A stretch of DNA of 64,000 bases from NCBI GenBank assembly GCA_024195265.1, contig JAJLRJ010000002.1, positions 15,867,764 through 15,931,763 of the forward strand, read 5' to 3'. The notes under the pieces are model-generated. The model saw nothing but the letters and a program-made list of their open reading frames with translations, was not told where the DNA came from and did no database searches. The position numbers were made by a program, and so were the translations under genes. The DNA comes from Dendrophyllia cribrosa. Taxonomy: Eukaryota > Cnidaria > Anthozoa > Scleractinia > Dendrophylliidae. Positions 24,888 through 38,035 of this stretch are shown piece after piece; position 1 is the stretch's first letter, and each line of letters opens with the position of its first letter.

Positions 24888-25198
24888 CCATATAAAAATG
24901 ACGGGGGTGCTCGTCGGAAATTTTCGTAAAGCACCCTAAAAGGTACCAGAATGTTGTTTGATGGGCGTGGCTCAAATGAATTTTCACCCCTAAGAGGTAC
25001 CAATTCGTAAATTATATATTAACAACACATGTCATGTTCTGGGCTTAATACCCTAAAGAGTAAGATAATAAGATAATTCCAACGGGGGTAATTTTGAATT
25101 TTAGCACTCTAAGAGGTACCAATGTACAAATTTTGACCCCTAAAAGGTACGACGAGCACCCCGTCATTTTGATATGGGAATCGCCCTCCCCCCGGGGG
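24850..25198. mobile_element. hAT-like MITE with 8-bp target duplication and ~40-G tract
   Basis: GATCATGT is duplicated at 24842-24849 and 25199-25206. The element starts CCCGGGGGG and ends CCCCCCGGGGG. Inside the ends the inverted arms continue as CCCATATAAAAATGACGGGG against CCCCGTCATTTTGATATGGG, and GTGCTCGTCG pairs with CGACGAGCAC. The left arm has expanded to an uninterrupted G run of about 40 (24853-24891 region). Related by its ends to 33957-34281. Confidence 0.8.
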
Positions 25199-25206
25199 GA
25201 TCATGT

Positions 25207-27427
25207 GTAGTCAACCAGCCTGTACCAGTCGTATTGCTTCTCACGCAATACGTGAGAAATCTCAAGCTAGAAGACGTTTAATAAACAACCACATATAGAT
25301 AGATATAGATAGACTGCAAAACTGTCGTATTTTTGCGTTGGTCTTACGAATACGCGCGGTCTTTGAAAGAAAGATCTGGAGCGATTGTGCTATTGTGCAT
25401 ACTCCTATACACCCCCTCCCTTCTTCCTGCGGCAGCACAGGAGGATGGATAGAGCTTGATGAGATCGACTGAGAAGGGGTTACCCATGGTGACCGGGGAG
25501 GGGAGAGGAGTGGTGGAGTTAAAGTGACTGACAAATTTTCTAAACTAACTCTTGCGAAAACTTACAACTGAACGAATATCGCCTGACTGAATAAGACGCA
25601 AAGGACCGCGAATGAAAATGTTGCTGGTGTACGTAGGATCTAAAGAAGATCTATTGAAGGATGGTTTATATCTATCCTTACTTTCTTTATCGCGACAACG
25701 ACATCTGATATTTCAAATTTTTTGCCTATTGCTCATGGTCACGCGATGTGGCGTTGGCCAGTTCGAGTTAACAAACATTTGAATTTGAGCTCATCAGAGG
25801 TCATCACCACGTGCAACTTGGTAGACAATTGGCGTTCGCGCTGGTTTTTCTATCTTTTTGCTACTACACCTAGGCTCGATTTTCAGCCGTTTGAGGAAGG
25901 AACGTGGGTGCACAAAACGGCTGGTAATCGAGCCTACACCGTGCCGACGAGACCCAACCAGGTCGAAACAGTTGTCCACATTTTGGCTTTCAGTTTGGGC
26001 TCTATCATGTCGTTGTCGCGTTCGACTGTTCTACGTAATATCAGCCTTGCTTATGCTATATTTGTATCGCCTGAATGAGTACGTTAGCCCTGGGCAGGTT
26101 GACAACGCTTGTCTCGTTGCGATTCGCTTCACTTTTGCCGATGGAACGTTTGAACTTTTTTTTTAGCCCGGTTGGGGATGGAACGAAAAGAAAGCTGAAA
26201 GCCCTATCCTAACCTGTTCACCTGCTAAGCGTTTTTTCCCTCAGTTTTTCCCTTCGCGCGGCCAACTCAGATTCTAAATTTCAAAGTAACACAAACGGAG
26301 AGAAAAGATGTTTTAAACTGGACAACTTTGAGAGGTAACAAGCCCTTTAGAGTAAAAAAAAACATATTTTAATGATTTCATCGTCACCGGCTCTCAGTGA
26401 AACAACTCCCCTTTATTAAGTTTGCATGAAGTCATCAGTAATGTCAATCCTAGTTTAGGCGTCACCTTTAGTTAAACGCTGTGAAGTTGCAAAGATAAGT
26501 TTGACTTAATCAGGCCAGTAGGAACGAATTTGAAAGTGAGAGGGCACGATCGACTGTTGTCGGCCGAGACCCCTTCAATATTTTCGACGGTTAAGTCGCA
26601 GTCTTCTTTTTTTAAATTTTCACCCGAAAAGTGGGGGGGGGGGGCACGGGCCTACCCGGCCCCCCCTACTCCTACGGGCCTGTTAATAGCCTTCTACGTT
26701 TAAGTATATCTTCCTCTTAGGACGAACTTTATTGTTTTTGTATTTACTAAAGTTAAATAACTTAGAATAATCTTTTACGGGAATAAGAAAAGAAATTTGT
26801 ATCAGTTGTCTTATTTAATCTTGTGGCAAGGTCCATTTGCTCTTTGGCTAAGGGGTTCTGATTTGTTATTTATTGGCAGAGTAGAAATAGAGTGACTGTT
26901 CAGAACAGAAGAGGGAAAGAAGGAACCGTTACGAACAATGCACGGAGAACTGTGAAAGAACTAGACCTGCAAAGTACTGAATCGAAGAACTTGGAAGCTG
27001 TATAAGTTAAAGTAAATATTACGTCTGCTTTGAAGAAACTTTGGACCTGGAGAAACTTTGGTCCTGAGCATCGGCAGTTGCGAGCCTTGTGAGGATATGA
27101 CACATCTAACAAAGATAACTTATAACACGATGAAATCATTAAAATGTTTTTTTTTTTACTCTGAAGGGCTTGTTATCTCAGAGAGTTGTCCAGTTTACAG
27201 CATATTTTCTCTCTGTTTGTGTTGTTTTTCTCAAGAACTTTAAAATTTAGAATCTGAGTTGGCCGAGCGAAAAAGCAATAAACGGAGGTCTGGGCAAGTG
27301 ACTGAGTCTTGCTTGAGAAAGTTGACGGTTGCCAAAGGAAACCGGTCCAGTTTCTCCAAGTTTTCCTTACTGAAGTATCATTCCTTAGCCAAATGCAAGT
27401 TTCCATATCGAATTCAGCTCACTGTTA
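25207..27427. other. Intergenic with small repeats
   Basis: Holds a 66-bp hairpin at 25871-25938 (separate entry) and a G/C-run inverted motif near 26630-26675. No conserved protein-coding sequence. Confidence 0.35.
25871..25938. mobile_element. Short foldback element, TAGGCTCGATT ends
   Basis: TAGGCTCGATTTTCAGCC at the left pairs with GGCTGGTAATCGAGCCTA at the right. It belongs to the same family as the element at 39202-39272. Only CACC is shared by the flanks, so the target duplication is uncertain. Confidence 0.6.
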
Positions 27428-27529
27428 GGGACGGACCATTTAATTTTTGTGGGTTGGGGGGTGGGGGGGGGGGGGGTGGGCAATTCCCACCCCCCCCCCC
27501 CCCCCAACAAAAATTAAATGGTCCGTCCC
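27428..27529. mobile_element. 102-bp near-perfect palindrome with TTA duplication
   Basis: The arms GGGACGGACCATTTAATTTT (left) and AAAATTAAATGGTCCGTCCC (right) are exact reverse complements. They enclose G-rich then C-rich tracts that also pair. TTA flanks both sides (27425-27427 and 27530-27532), which fits a PIF/Harbinger-type target. Confidence 0.8.
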
Positions 27530-27810
27530 TTATGTTGTGGCTGTTCGCGGGTATTCGCAAAAGCTAGCCTTCCAATCTTTTTGCTTTTTTGACATCGGCC
27601 TAAATATAAGTATGACGAGCTGACACAAGTTTGAAAAAAAAACCTTGAAAAACTCTTTGTTTAAAACGAAGTTTTCAGTGCATTTTATTTATGCGTTGTG
27701 GACCTCTGTATTTAAACGTTTCTTACCTCTCTTGATCGTTCTCGGATGGTTTTGATTCGGGTGGTCCCTCGCTGTACGTTTTCTTTTTAGCCCTTCCGGC
27801 GCAAAGTTTT

Positions 27811-28180
27811 GTACGGGGATGCTCCGCCTCGAGGTCCAAACCCTTACCTTTTCATATACCGTTTTTGACAGAAAAGGTACCCCTTTTATATACCTTTCAT
27901 TGAAAATGGTACCCCTTTCATATGCCTTTCGTTGAAAATGGCACCCCTTTCATATAGCCTTTACGTGCGTCTGTTTGATATATTTTGAAAGGCCCTTTTT
28001 ACAATACTTAAATTGCAGTTTTCTCTACCTTTTTTATGCTTCAACTCGTGATTTCGCTACCATTTCCTATTCTTCGTGAAATTCCTACCCTTTCACATAC
28101 TTCAACTTGTGAAATCCCGACCCTTTCATATACCTCCAGCCTCAAAAAGGTACCCCTTTCGGGCGGAGCATCCCCGTGTA
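27811..28180. mobile_element. ~370-bp MITE with CGGGGATGCTCCGCC ends
   Basis: Left TACGGGGATGCTCCGCC and right GGCGGAGCATCCCCGTGTA are inverted. The interior carries several ACCCCTTTCATATACC-type direct repeats. Non-coding; it lies just upstream of RBM22. Confidence 0.65.
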
Positions 28181-28399
28181 GCAGGAAGTACCCCCTCCGG
28201 GGGCCGACCCTAGCGCTGCGCGCCGCTTGTCGCTGCTCCCCTCATTCTAAAATGCCTGGAACCGTACGAAACTCCTGCTCCTTTGTCCGACCCAGGGGCC
28301 GACCCCACCGACCCTACCCCCTAAAGAAAAAGGACGCTCTCACGACATCTTGAGCCCGCGATACTGGAGGATTTGATAGCGAGGCTGCGACATTTCAAC

Positions 28400-31300
28400 A
28401 TGGCGACTTCAAAAAGCGCGAATACTTACAATCGACAAAACTGGGAAAATGCGGTATGAAAATACATTAATTACACTTCTTTAACTTAAAATGTAGTTCC
28501 TAAATTTCTTCATCTTATTTGCGATGTTATTTGGTTGTTTTGCGTCGCTGATGTCCTTTCTTCTGAAGAGATATTTCTTTCACGTGCTCTAGCTATTCTT
28601 GGTTAGTTTTCTTACAAAACCCTGGTACAAAATTGCTGTTTCTAACATTTTTACAGACTGACTGTTGTGCTATTTAAAGAGTGAAATTACGACAATCACA
28701 TAATGCCTGCTATTTCTCGCTGTTAATGAAATTTATTTTTCTTTTCGGTGCTCGTTGTAAGACTAATCACTTTACCATCTGAACCACATAAGTTAAATGG
28801 TTCTGAAAGAAATGTCCTTGTTTCACAGATTTGTTTTTATTGTAAATGTGTTGAATCCAGGATTATCATATGACCCGTACGGCCCTGCGAGCCTTTTCTT
28901 TGCAAAACCATTGATGAAAGTCCTGTATGAGGCCGTACGTCGGAAAAAGCCCTATGGCCCTACTACAAAAGCAGATGGCCTCGCGCGTTAAAATTTCAAG
29001 TAAGCTTAATTTTGTCTCCAAATTGGTCATATGATAAAATACTTCTTGACTAAGTTAGGTTGGGCCGAATGGGAAAATATTTGGCTCTTGGTCCATGACC
29101 TCGAGCCAAATATTTTCCCATCCGGCCATCCCACTTAGTCAATAAGAACATAGTATCAGTAGTCTGTCGAGTGTGATCGTCCGGGTTAGTGTGTTGTGTG
29201 GGATAGAATATTTTTGTTAAAACAAATATAACTTCTTCTGTTGTTGCCATTATTAAGCAGAATTGTGAAGACAGTTACATATACATGTGAGCTTAAATAA
29301 TACTTGAAATTATTCTTGTTGATGTCTTTTCAGGAATTTCCTATTCTTTGCCAAACATGCCTTGGAGATAATCCCTATGTTAGAATGGTAATGTATTTCA
29401 TTTGTCCAACTGTGTCAGGATATTGAACATTTAACATATGGACTAGATCATTTTGCTTTATGTAGGTCATTCCAGCTCCAAACTCTACAATATAAGATAT
29501 TTTAGAGTTTGGAGTTTAAAGCTACAATAATAATACTAACACCTATATAGCGCTTATCCATATGCGTTCTAAGCACTTTACTTCTATTGTAAATATCATT
29601 GTTATTGTATTATGACAACATGATCTCTAAACATTCCCAGTGCTTTTATGCTTATTTATGTTCTTACTGGCAGTAGCATTGTGATTATTGTTGTGAGAAA
29701 TTTTGACAATCAAAATTCCATGCTCAATGATAGTGAATCTTTCCACCACACAAAGGAACAACAGCTGTTGGTCAACATGCATGTCCTTCTCCCTCTTCAC
29801 ATAACTTATATTTGTAGAAAAAGATTGAATGCAGTATTAATATCATATCATGATGTTTTCAAGATTGTTCACTGTTATTAATAATAATTATTATAACAGT
29901 TAAATTATTTAACTTTATTCATTATGCATCTTTATTCCCCCAACAGACAAGAGAAACATATGGTAGAGAATGCAAGGTAATGAAGTTGGTAGTTTGATAA
30001 TTTATAGGCTTTATGTTAATAACTTTTTAAGTCACTGTTTGCCTCTAGTTCTTTGGACCATAATGTAATGATTCTTCTTGTAATAATATGGAGGAGGTAG
30101 TGATGACCCAAATAATGGCTGCATCTAGGAGACAAATTCTTATTTTTTTTTGTATTACAGATCTGTGCCAGACCATTCACAGTGTTTCGTTGGTGTCCTG
30201 GGGCACGTATGAGGTTTAAGAAAACAGAAGTTTGCCAGACATGTTCAAAGTTAAAGAATGTTTGCCAAACATGCTTGCTTGATCTTGACTACGGTAAGTT
30301 TGAAGGGAAAAAACAATCTGAGTTGTTTCAAAACAAACCTTATTTAAGTAGATACCTCTTGTAATGTTACCATACTTAACTAAGGGCAATTACCATTTTT
30401 CAGAACCGGCTGGCCAAACTGCTCAATTCATAAATATTACGCCATTGATTATTTCTCAGAACTGGTCGGTCAGACTGGTCAATCCAAAAATAGTATACAC
30501 CCTTTTGATGGACTTGTAGGAACAGGCCTTCAAATAGCTGCATTCTAGTTACATACTGTTGACCAGTCTGGCTGGCAAGGTATGACAAATGGTAAGGACT
30601 CTAACTTTACATACTGTTGTGGTGCAAACAAATGTTTTGTCTCACTGTTGTGAGCAAAAGCAACAGAGAGTATCTCTTTCTCTCCCCAGTAAATTAGTGT
30701 TTAAGTTAAAGATAAAATGTGTCTTACTTGTTTGTTGTTATTCAACTTAGGTTTGCCTGTCCAAGTAAGGGACCATGCCCTCGGACTCAAAGATGATGTT
30801 CCAAAATCTGATGTGAACAAAGAATTCTACACTCAAAATGTGGAAAAGGAGGTCTGTGATTTTCTTTCTTATCCAGCTAGTTCTTATTGATAGAAAAAAA
30901 AAACCTTGTGAATAAATTTTGACATAAGTTAAATCGCTTACAGGTTTTCACATTACATGAAACATACTACATACATGCTACAAGCTACATACATGAAACA
31001 TGTGTTAGCTGCAACATGAAGCTGGCGACAAACTGAAAGTTGTGACTTGTAAAAGTCTGCTCAGTAATTACACATGAACAAGCTGAAGATTTAACATATT
31101 TTGTCTTTGACATCATGATCAATTTTACTTATAGTTGGCTAATTCGGATGGGACGACACCTGGTGGTACACTTGGAAAAGCCAATGCTCCCAGTGATTTA
31201 TTGCTTAAACTCGCAAGGACCACACCCTACTATAAGAGGAACAGACCACATATTTGCTCTTTCTGGGTAAAGGGCGAATGCAAGCGAGGAGATGAATGCC

Positions 31301-31624
31301 CTTACAGGTCTGTGTTTCTTGTTGATTTTTCAAACTCAAATGCTTGGGAAGCTCAAAAAATGGTAGAAGGATGTTTTTGCAAAGAGATGCAACAAGACAT
31401 GATCCTGAATCTAGGTTACATGCTTCCTGTTGTGGGCCCATTGGCCTTCATAATCAGCAGCGCAAGTGGACCACAATAATGTAGGATTATGAAGTTTTGA
31501 AATGGCTGTAAAAAAGCATTTTCTATAAATTAGAAATAGGGGGGGGGGGGGCACATTTTAAAGAACTTGTCTACTACAATAATGTTTCAATAATACATTT
31601 ATGTTTATTCCCAAGTTTTTCTTT

Positions 31625-31658
<34 letters not shown>

Positions 31659-34600
31659 ATATTATATTGAACCATTTCTACCACTGTCCAATGTGCTTAA
31701 CATATTGTAATTATTTTAATTATATTACTATTTCCAGGCATGACATGCCCACAGATCCTAATGACCCATTAGCAGATCAGAACATAAAAGACAGATACTA
31801 TGGAATGAGTGATCCTGTGGCAGCAAGACTACTAAGCCAGGCTTCTACCATGCCATCGCTCGAGCCTCCTTCAGACAAGTCAATCACCACACTTTATGTC
31901 GGAGGGCTGGAAGGAAAGGTGGAGGAGGGAGATTTAAGGTGAGTATTTACTCAACCTAAAAGCCAGTGCTCAACTGTGGGAAGACTTTCACAGATATGAT
32001 CTCAGTTTTTCATCCTCTGAGACATATATACAGTTGATGTGATGCTTTGGTCATACATGTATGTCTCATTCCAGCCACTTTTTGAGCTCCCTCTTAAAAT
32101 GTGTCTTAATCTTGCTCTCATTCTCATTTCTTCTTTTCCTATAACTTTAGTCTTCTCATTATTTTATCCCTATGTAGTGCTTATTGTCAAATAACAATAA
32201 TATGGAAATGTTCAAATCTAACTTAATTTGTATCATTGTATGTAATAAAGTAATCATATTCCTTTTTTTATCCAGGGACTATTTCTATCAGTTTGGTGAA
32301 CTGCGATCCATAACCATGGTACCGAGACAGAACTGTGCATTTGTTTGCTTTACGTCACGGGCAGCAGCTGAAACAGCAGCAGAGCGCTCCTTTAACAAAC
32401 TGATTCTTAAAGGAAGAAGACTTAAAATCATGTGGGGCAAGTCTCAAGGACAACAACCCACTCCCGGAAAACAAGGAGGCACCGCCCTGGCTCCAGTGCC
32501 AGGATTGCCAGGAGGTGAGTTTTGTACTGAAGGGTTAACTCTTTTACTCTCAAAATCAAAACCTTGACTGAATTTGTGTGATGTAGCTCTAAATTTTGAG
32601 TCCGTGGAAAAAACCATTAAGTGTTACTTAAAATACAAAAAATTAAGTGTTACTCTGTGGTACTGTTTGTTATATAATATCTTGGAAACTGAAGTTAAAA
32701 TACCGTCAAACCTCCCCTTAAACTCATCGCCAACAGATGAGCTTGGGGAAGGTGCCTTAGATAAGGTGGAGCCAAGCTTAATTTGAGCTGAGCATGCAGG
32801 TATCCATGGCAACCATGAGAGCGGCAACCACCCGGCACCGTCACACTAAAGGAATCAGTGGAGATACTTACCAACCTACATACTTACCAGACCCAAATAT
32901 TTACCAAGATGGAGGGGGGGGGGGGGGGGGGGGGAGGTGTGGGAGCAGAAAGGCAAACAATGAGCACGAGGGTTAAACTGCACGTCCGCACACAGCTGGA
33001 ATAAAAATCACATCCCGTCACTGAAAACCCCCCGAACATGCAACCCCATGCGCGTGGCCACCACAGGGAGCCGCTGACCAACATTACATGTAGCTCAAGT
33101 CTAACTTAGTCTAAATATCATTTAGCCACATAAAACAACCACCCAACATGTAAAGCCAAGGTTGTCACTTACAGGAGGTGGTTGCTTACTATGGCTCAGG
33201 CCACAGGAGGTCAAATGTCAATCATAAAATGAACCTGTAGTACTGAGTAGTTTTAGCCTGCAGAGCAGATGTCAGGGAGAAGGGAACTGGGGAGAGAGGG
33301 AAAGGACGCCTGCAATAAAGACCCCCATTTGTTCATTTCTGCGGACGCTGGTGGACGCAAATTCTGATTGGCTAATTTGCGCTGAGCGGTAAACATAGTA
33401 AATTCCCATGTGAAGTCATCCATGCGTAAAAGCTTGTGCTAGTTTCTGATTGGTGGCCGTATTGACAGTTGACATGATTCGATTACAAGGAAATCAGTGG
33501 GCATAATGCGAATAGCCCGGTTCTTATAGCAGGCGTTCCTTCCCTTCTCCCTCTCTCCTTTTTCGCCCCCCTCCCCGTTTATGCCTGCCATGCAGGCTAA
33601 GTAGTTTCAATGTACAAAATACCTATCAGCTCAAAATGTTGTATCATACACCAAAACATGTATAAAAGGTTTGATGCAAGGGTCAAAATTTTAATTGGTC
33701 GCTATTGAGAGGTGGTCACACATGGTGATTTGATTGTTACTTTGAACTTGGGTGCTACAGGAGTGAGAGGGTTAAAGTCTGCAAGAGAAATTCCTCGTTC
33801 ATTATTGATACATTGACAAGGAAAAAGGTGATATGAAAATGTTAGAGATTTTTATTGGCCTCATGAACATTGTACCATATAGTTCTCTGAATTGACATAA
33901 AAGAAAAGGAGTGTGACAGTCAGCTTAGAAAGATATTTGAAATAGGAACATGATATCCCAGAGGGGGGGGGGGGGGTACTCCCCCAAAATACCTATATGG
34001 GTATGTGCAGCCCAACGGGGTCGTGATTTTGGGACTCCTGATCTAGAACGGGTATCCATTTTAGAGACGTTTCCTAGAACGGGGTATAATATTTCGAACG
34101 CATGGAAGCTTTAAATTATCAGCAGCCATTTTTTCTAGAACGGGGTATTAAAAATTGACCTATTTCTAGAACGGGGTATCATTTTGAGTGCAAATTCTTT
34201 CTAAAACGGGGTCCAAATTTGGAGACTCGGGCGGCACATACCCACCCAAAATATACCTGAGTCCCCCCCCGCCCCCTCAAGCATGATATTCAGGGTCTCA
34301 ATTTCAATTCAATTAACTTTATTTAACCCATTCGCTCCTACACCGGCCAAAACCGGCCGTACAATACTCCACTGCTTTAAAAAATTGCAACTTTCTCAAT
34401 CGCGCGAACATTGCCCTAACTAGCAGTTCTGAGCATTGACTAGAAAGTCCCTCAAATTGAGATACCCAATAAACACAAAAAAGTCAGCGATTTTTGCAGA
34501 ATATCAGCGTTTGAATTTGGACAATAACAAAAATGACCGTTTTTAACGTCATAGAAAAACAACAAAAATCACGTTTTTGCCCTTAGTTTTTTTTATTCAA

Positions 34601-35973
34601 ATCATCATGGCAAACCCAAAAGTCAACATTCACAGCAAAATTCAGTCCTAGTCCTAGCTTAGCAGTGAATTTTTTTGCTCTTATTCGTTGCTCGGGCCTA
34701 GCTACAGCTTCTTATACTAGTGCATACTCACCTTGCCTCGATTTTCAACATCACCGCACTGCATGCTGGGAAAAAGCCAAAAATTTGGACAGCGTTCCAT
34801 TCTTTCCCCACACATTTCATATTTATACTAAGTCCACAGCCACTCCGACCCACCGCCCAAATTTCGCGCTTGTTGTATTCTCCTGTGGTCGCAACTTCCA
34901 AAATATGCCGCGGTAGGTCGAGAAATTCATCCAGAGTCGAGTCCCAAAGCCACTTCGTTTCCAGGCGGCCATTTTTCCAGTTCAACGAGCAACGAGCCAA
35001 ATTCGTAAACGAAGTACAACACCCAACTCGCTTCCTTGAGAAGTGGACTCTGAACTACCTCCAAGCTTAATGATGCTCATCAGGCAGCTACTAAAGATGA
35101 AAAATGGCTGTGAACTTACCAAAAATCGTAGATAATTCATATTGGACCCTTTATTGCAAATCAACCAAGCAAAATGAGATCGTCACAATGACGTTTCCAG
35201 TAAACTCGAGCCTTCAGTGTTTTAGAACAGCAGCACTTTCAATGGTAACTTTAAATATGGAGTCACGAAATCCTATGGGGCGTGTGAATGCAGAAAATCG
35301 CTCAAAAACGTAAAAATTCTCAGGAGTGAATGGGTTAAACATGGTAAAAACGGCTCAGTAAAAACTGTTTTTCAGACATGCCGTGCACTTAAATATAATC
35401 TAATCTAAATAATAACAAAAATATATAAATATATGTATAGTCTAACTTGTGGCAAGGGTACCATAGGTTTGTAAATTATGTTACAACCACTAATATTGGC
35501 CAGTTTTCATAGATGTTTACTAGCCACTGTTTCTAATCATTATTTCCTTTTCAGCTCTTCCCGCACCACCGACAGAAGACAAAAACCAAGCAAACTTCTT
35601 CAACCTTGGCGCAGCATCCTCAGCACCACCATCACACCCCCCTCCCATTCCACTCAGCTTACCACCACCCCCTGGGCAGGTTCTACGCATGCCTCCTCCG
35701 CCTCCCATGGGACACCCCTTGCCACCTCCCCCACCTGAGGGATTCCCACCCCTTCCTCCATTTGGGCATCCACCCTTCAGACCTCCTCCAATGCCTTTTT
35801 ATGGTGCCCCTCCCCCTCCCCGCATGCGCCCACCCCCACGGCATGGCATGCCACGTCCTCCACCTGGTCCTCCACCTATACACTATCCATCTCAGGATCC
35901 TCATAGGCTGGGTGCAGGAAAGGGTGGAGAAGGAGGTCCTCGTCCAACAGCCCCTGCACCAGCAAGTTCCTAA
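28400..35973 (+). CDS. RBM22: RBM22, pre-mRNA splicing factor (9 exons, 467 aa)
   Basis: Exons: 28400-28453, 29334-29387, 29947-29976, 30161-30293, 30751-30851, 31135-31307, 31738-31938, 32276-32514 and 35555-35973. All introns are GT-AG; 1404 nt ending TAA. RBM22 (yeast Cwc2/Slt11-related) contacts the catalytic RNA core of the activated spliceosome in the nucleus. Domains: Cys-rich N-terminal zinc region (about 20-90, with CQTC and CKIC pairs), a CCCH finger with C165, C173, C179 and H183, then one RRM (about 232-305) with LYVGGL (234-239) and NCAFVCF (268-274). The C-terminal 130 residues are proline-rich and include IHYPSQDP. Human RBM22 is 420 aa; the extra length is in the proline-rich tail. 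Intron 8 is about 3 kb because of insertions. Confidence 0.97.
29046..29142. mobile_element. 97-bp hairpin MITE in RBM22 intron 1
   Basis: TTGACTAAGT at the left edge and ACTTAGTCAA at the right edge are exact inverses. The arms continue through GGGCCGAATGGGAAAATATT and GAGCCAAATATTTTCCCAT. The loop is about 12 bases. Non-coding. Confidence 0.75.
31623..31652. repeat. AAT microsatellite in RBM22 intron 6
   Basis: About nine uninterrupted ATA/AAT units. Confidence 0.8.
33957..34281. mobile_element. 325-bp hAT-like MITE in RBM22 intron 8
   Basis: CATGATAT is duplicated at 33949-33956 and 34282-34289. The element runs from CCCAGAGGGGG to CCCCCTCAAG. The inverted subterminal parts share GGGTATGTGC and GCACATACCC. 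Four or five internal TCTAGAACGGGGTAT repeats are present. The 8-bp duplication supports hAT-type mobilisation. Confidence 0.8.
34327..35334. mobile_element. 1008-bp TTAA-flanked element, copy A (RBM22 intron 8)
   Basis: TTAA at 34323-34326 and 35335-35338 flanks inverted ends CCCATTCGCTCCT and AGGAGTGAATGGG. TTAA targets with CCC ends are the hallmark of piggyBac. No transposase is encoded. The open frames inside are shared with copy C but look fortuitous. Copy C (47302-48309, MICU1 intron 2) is the same length and nearly identical, in the same orientation. Confidence 0.85.
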
Positions 35974-38035
35974 ATTTATGTTGAAGAGACGATTTTGCAG
36001 TGAAACACTTTGTTGTGAACATTGTACAATATTGCATTTTTTTGTTTTTAAAAACATGTCAGAAGTTCTAAGGTTGCCTTTAAAATCCCCTGTGTAATAT
36101 TCCATCTTACAGTTTCATGTGTTATTATATTGGTACATCAGTATGTAAAATTAGCAATCTGTAAAAAAGAAATTGCCTATGCTTTGCCCTGTGTATGCAG
36201 CTTTGGAACACAGTACATGGCTCAGTTAACAAGGCCCCAGTTGTTCAAATTATTTGATAACGCAGGCCCATGGGGGGGGGTCAAGTCCCCAGAACAATTT
36301 TAGTTAAAATGTGCCAAACCATTATTATATAATTAAAACCAGTTAATGTGCAACAATCAGTGTTGAATTCTGATGCTCAAAGTGCCTTTTTTGCAAGCTT
36401 TATAGTCTGTTTATTACCTGTCAGTTTCCCTTGCTAACAGTTGTTTGTTACCACAGCAACAAAGGCACTCCTACCTTGAATCAGAAATAACCAAAATGGA
36501 TCGAAATCAACGAATAAGGGGTCTGCTCATTGATGGCAATATCAAATAAAACTTTGCCCTTTTGGCCCCCCCCCCCCCGTTATTTTAGCCTTGCTACCTG
36601 CCTGTAACAAATATATTTCCTTGTAATGACATTCATTGTTTACATGTAAGCACGAACACATGGTGCGAAAACATGACTAGGATATGGTACAATTGGGTAT
36701 CATACATATGTTTGAAGGCATATAGGCAACTAGTGAGTATTTTTGCATTAAAGTTTGTATGAACTGTGTTCAACTGTTGCAAGCCGAAATGTTCTAGTCA
36801 TGTTTATAAGCAGATTTAACTCATTGCCAAACATCTCTGTTTGCCAGACTCGCTTCTGGTTCAAAGTTAGAAGCATGGTAGTTTACCTAATGCACATTCA
36901 AAGCGAAGAGGCACAATAATAATATTGGTGTTTCATCACCCATCAGAATTCAAAGATGGTGTGAATGACCGCTTTGTGTTCACACTTATATGCATCAATA
37001 ATGTATAAATCTCATTGGCTTAATTACTTTATAAAAAGGAAGGCATTTGCTCTGTGAACTGAACTGCATCAAAAAATGACAAGACAATGTGTTCTCAGAG
37101 ATGTCAAACAGATGGTTATAAAAATGTACTTGACTGTATATTTTAAAGAGATGTTTTTAATTTATTAGTTTACAAATGAAAGTAATGAGGATATTTCTTA
37201 ATAAGCAAAAGAAAATAAGAATGATTTTACTTAAAACAACGTGTCAGTTTTTATTAGACCAACATATACAAGAGAAAACAAAAGAATTTGTGAGAAATAA
37301 TGAGTATTTCTCACTACGCAATCTATTTAGTGTGTGAAGTAAAATCATTCTAACTGGTATGATTATTCATTTTAACCTTTTACTATGAAGTGTCACAATT
37401 CATTTTTATCAGAAAAAAATAATGATCTTCCAACTCTCTGCTGTAATATAATGACGTGTGTACAGACATTCATATTGTTGTGCTTAACACCATTTTTACA
37501 TTTTTTTCATGGTCTATTTAATTGCTTATGGCAATAAATATTATACAACTGTTTTTTTTTTTCATCCCGACATTCTATTATTGAGGGATAAAGTCAGTCA
37601 ATTTTGGAGCTCCACATGTACACCATACCATAGATTACAATTTTGTGTGGATGAATACTAGCCTGCAAGGCATCTCCTGTGGCAGGCTAGATAAACACCA
37701 ACTTACATGGCACTGCTATTAATTTTTGCCACATGACAAGTTTGTTACATGTGTAATAGAATTTTCCATCTTTTTTGGGCTCTTTTTGGAATTTTCTGAC
37801 TGGTCCAAATTAAAAAATAAACTTTGGAAGGCAGTGGCAAACAAAAACATTGAGCTTCACAACTCTTACCTTTTGCAGTTCTTGCATTTTTTAAATTTTG
37901 ATCAGACAGTTCAAAGGTTTTCAAATAAATGTGACAAAGAACTTAACCCAGAAACTTTGTTGTCTTTAATAAAATACCCTCCTATAAAGGTTGATTTCTT
38001 GGCTGTAAGGTGCAGGATTGCAGGAAAGTGGAATG

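Noticed and set aside
25722..26166. 118- and 102-codon frames
   Set aside because: They span the foldback repeat at 25.87 kb and overlap in alternate frames; no conserved domain.
34665..35070. Open frames of 83-116 codons, duplicated at 47640-47970
   Set aside because: They lie inside the two TTAA-flanked elements, overlap in several frames and on both strands, and are explained by recent duplication of non-coding DNA.
35606..36105. Alternative frames of 163 and 140 codons over RBM22 exon 9
   Set aside because: Proline-rich low-complexity coding leaves other frames open; only the frame continuous with exon 8 gives the RBM22 C-terminus.
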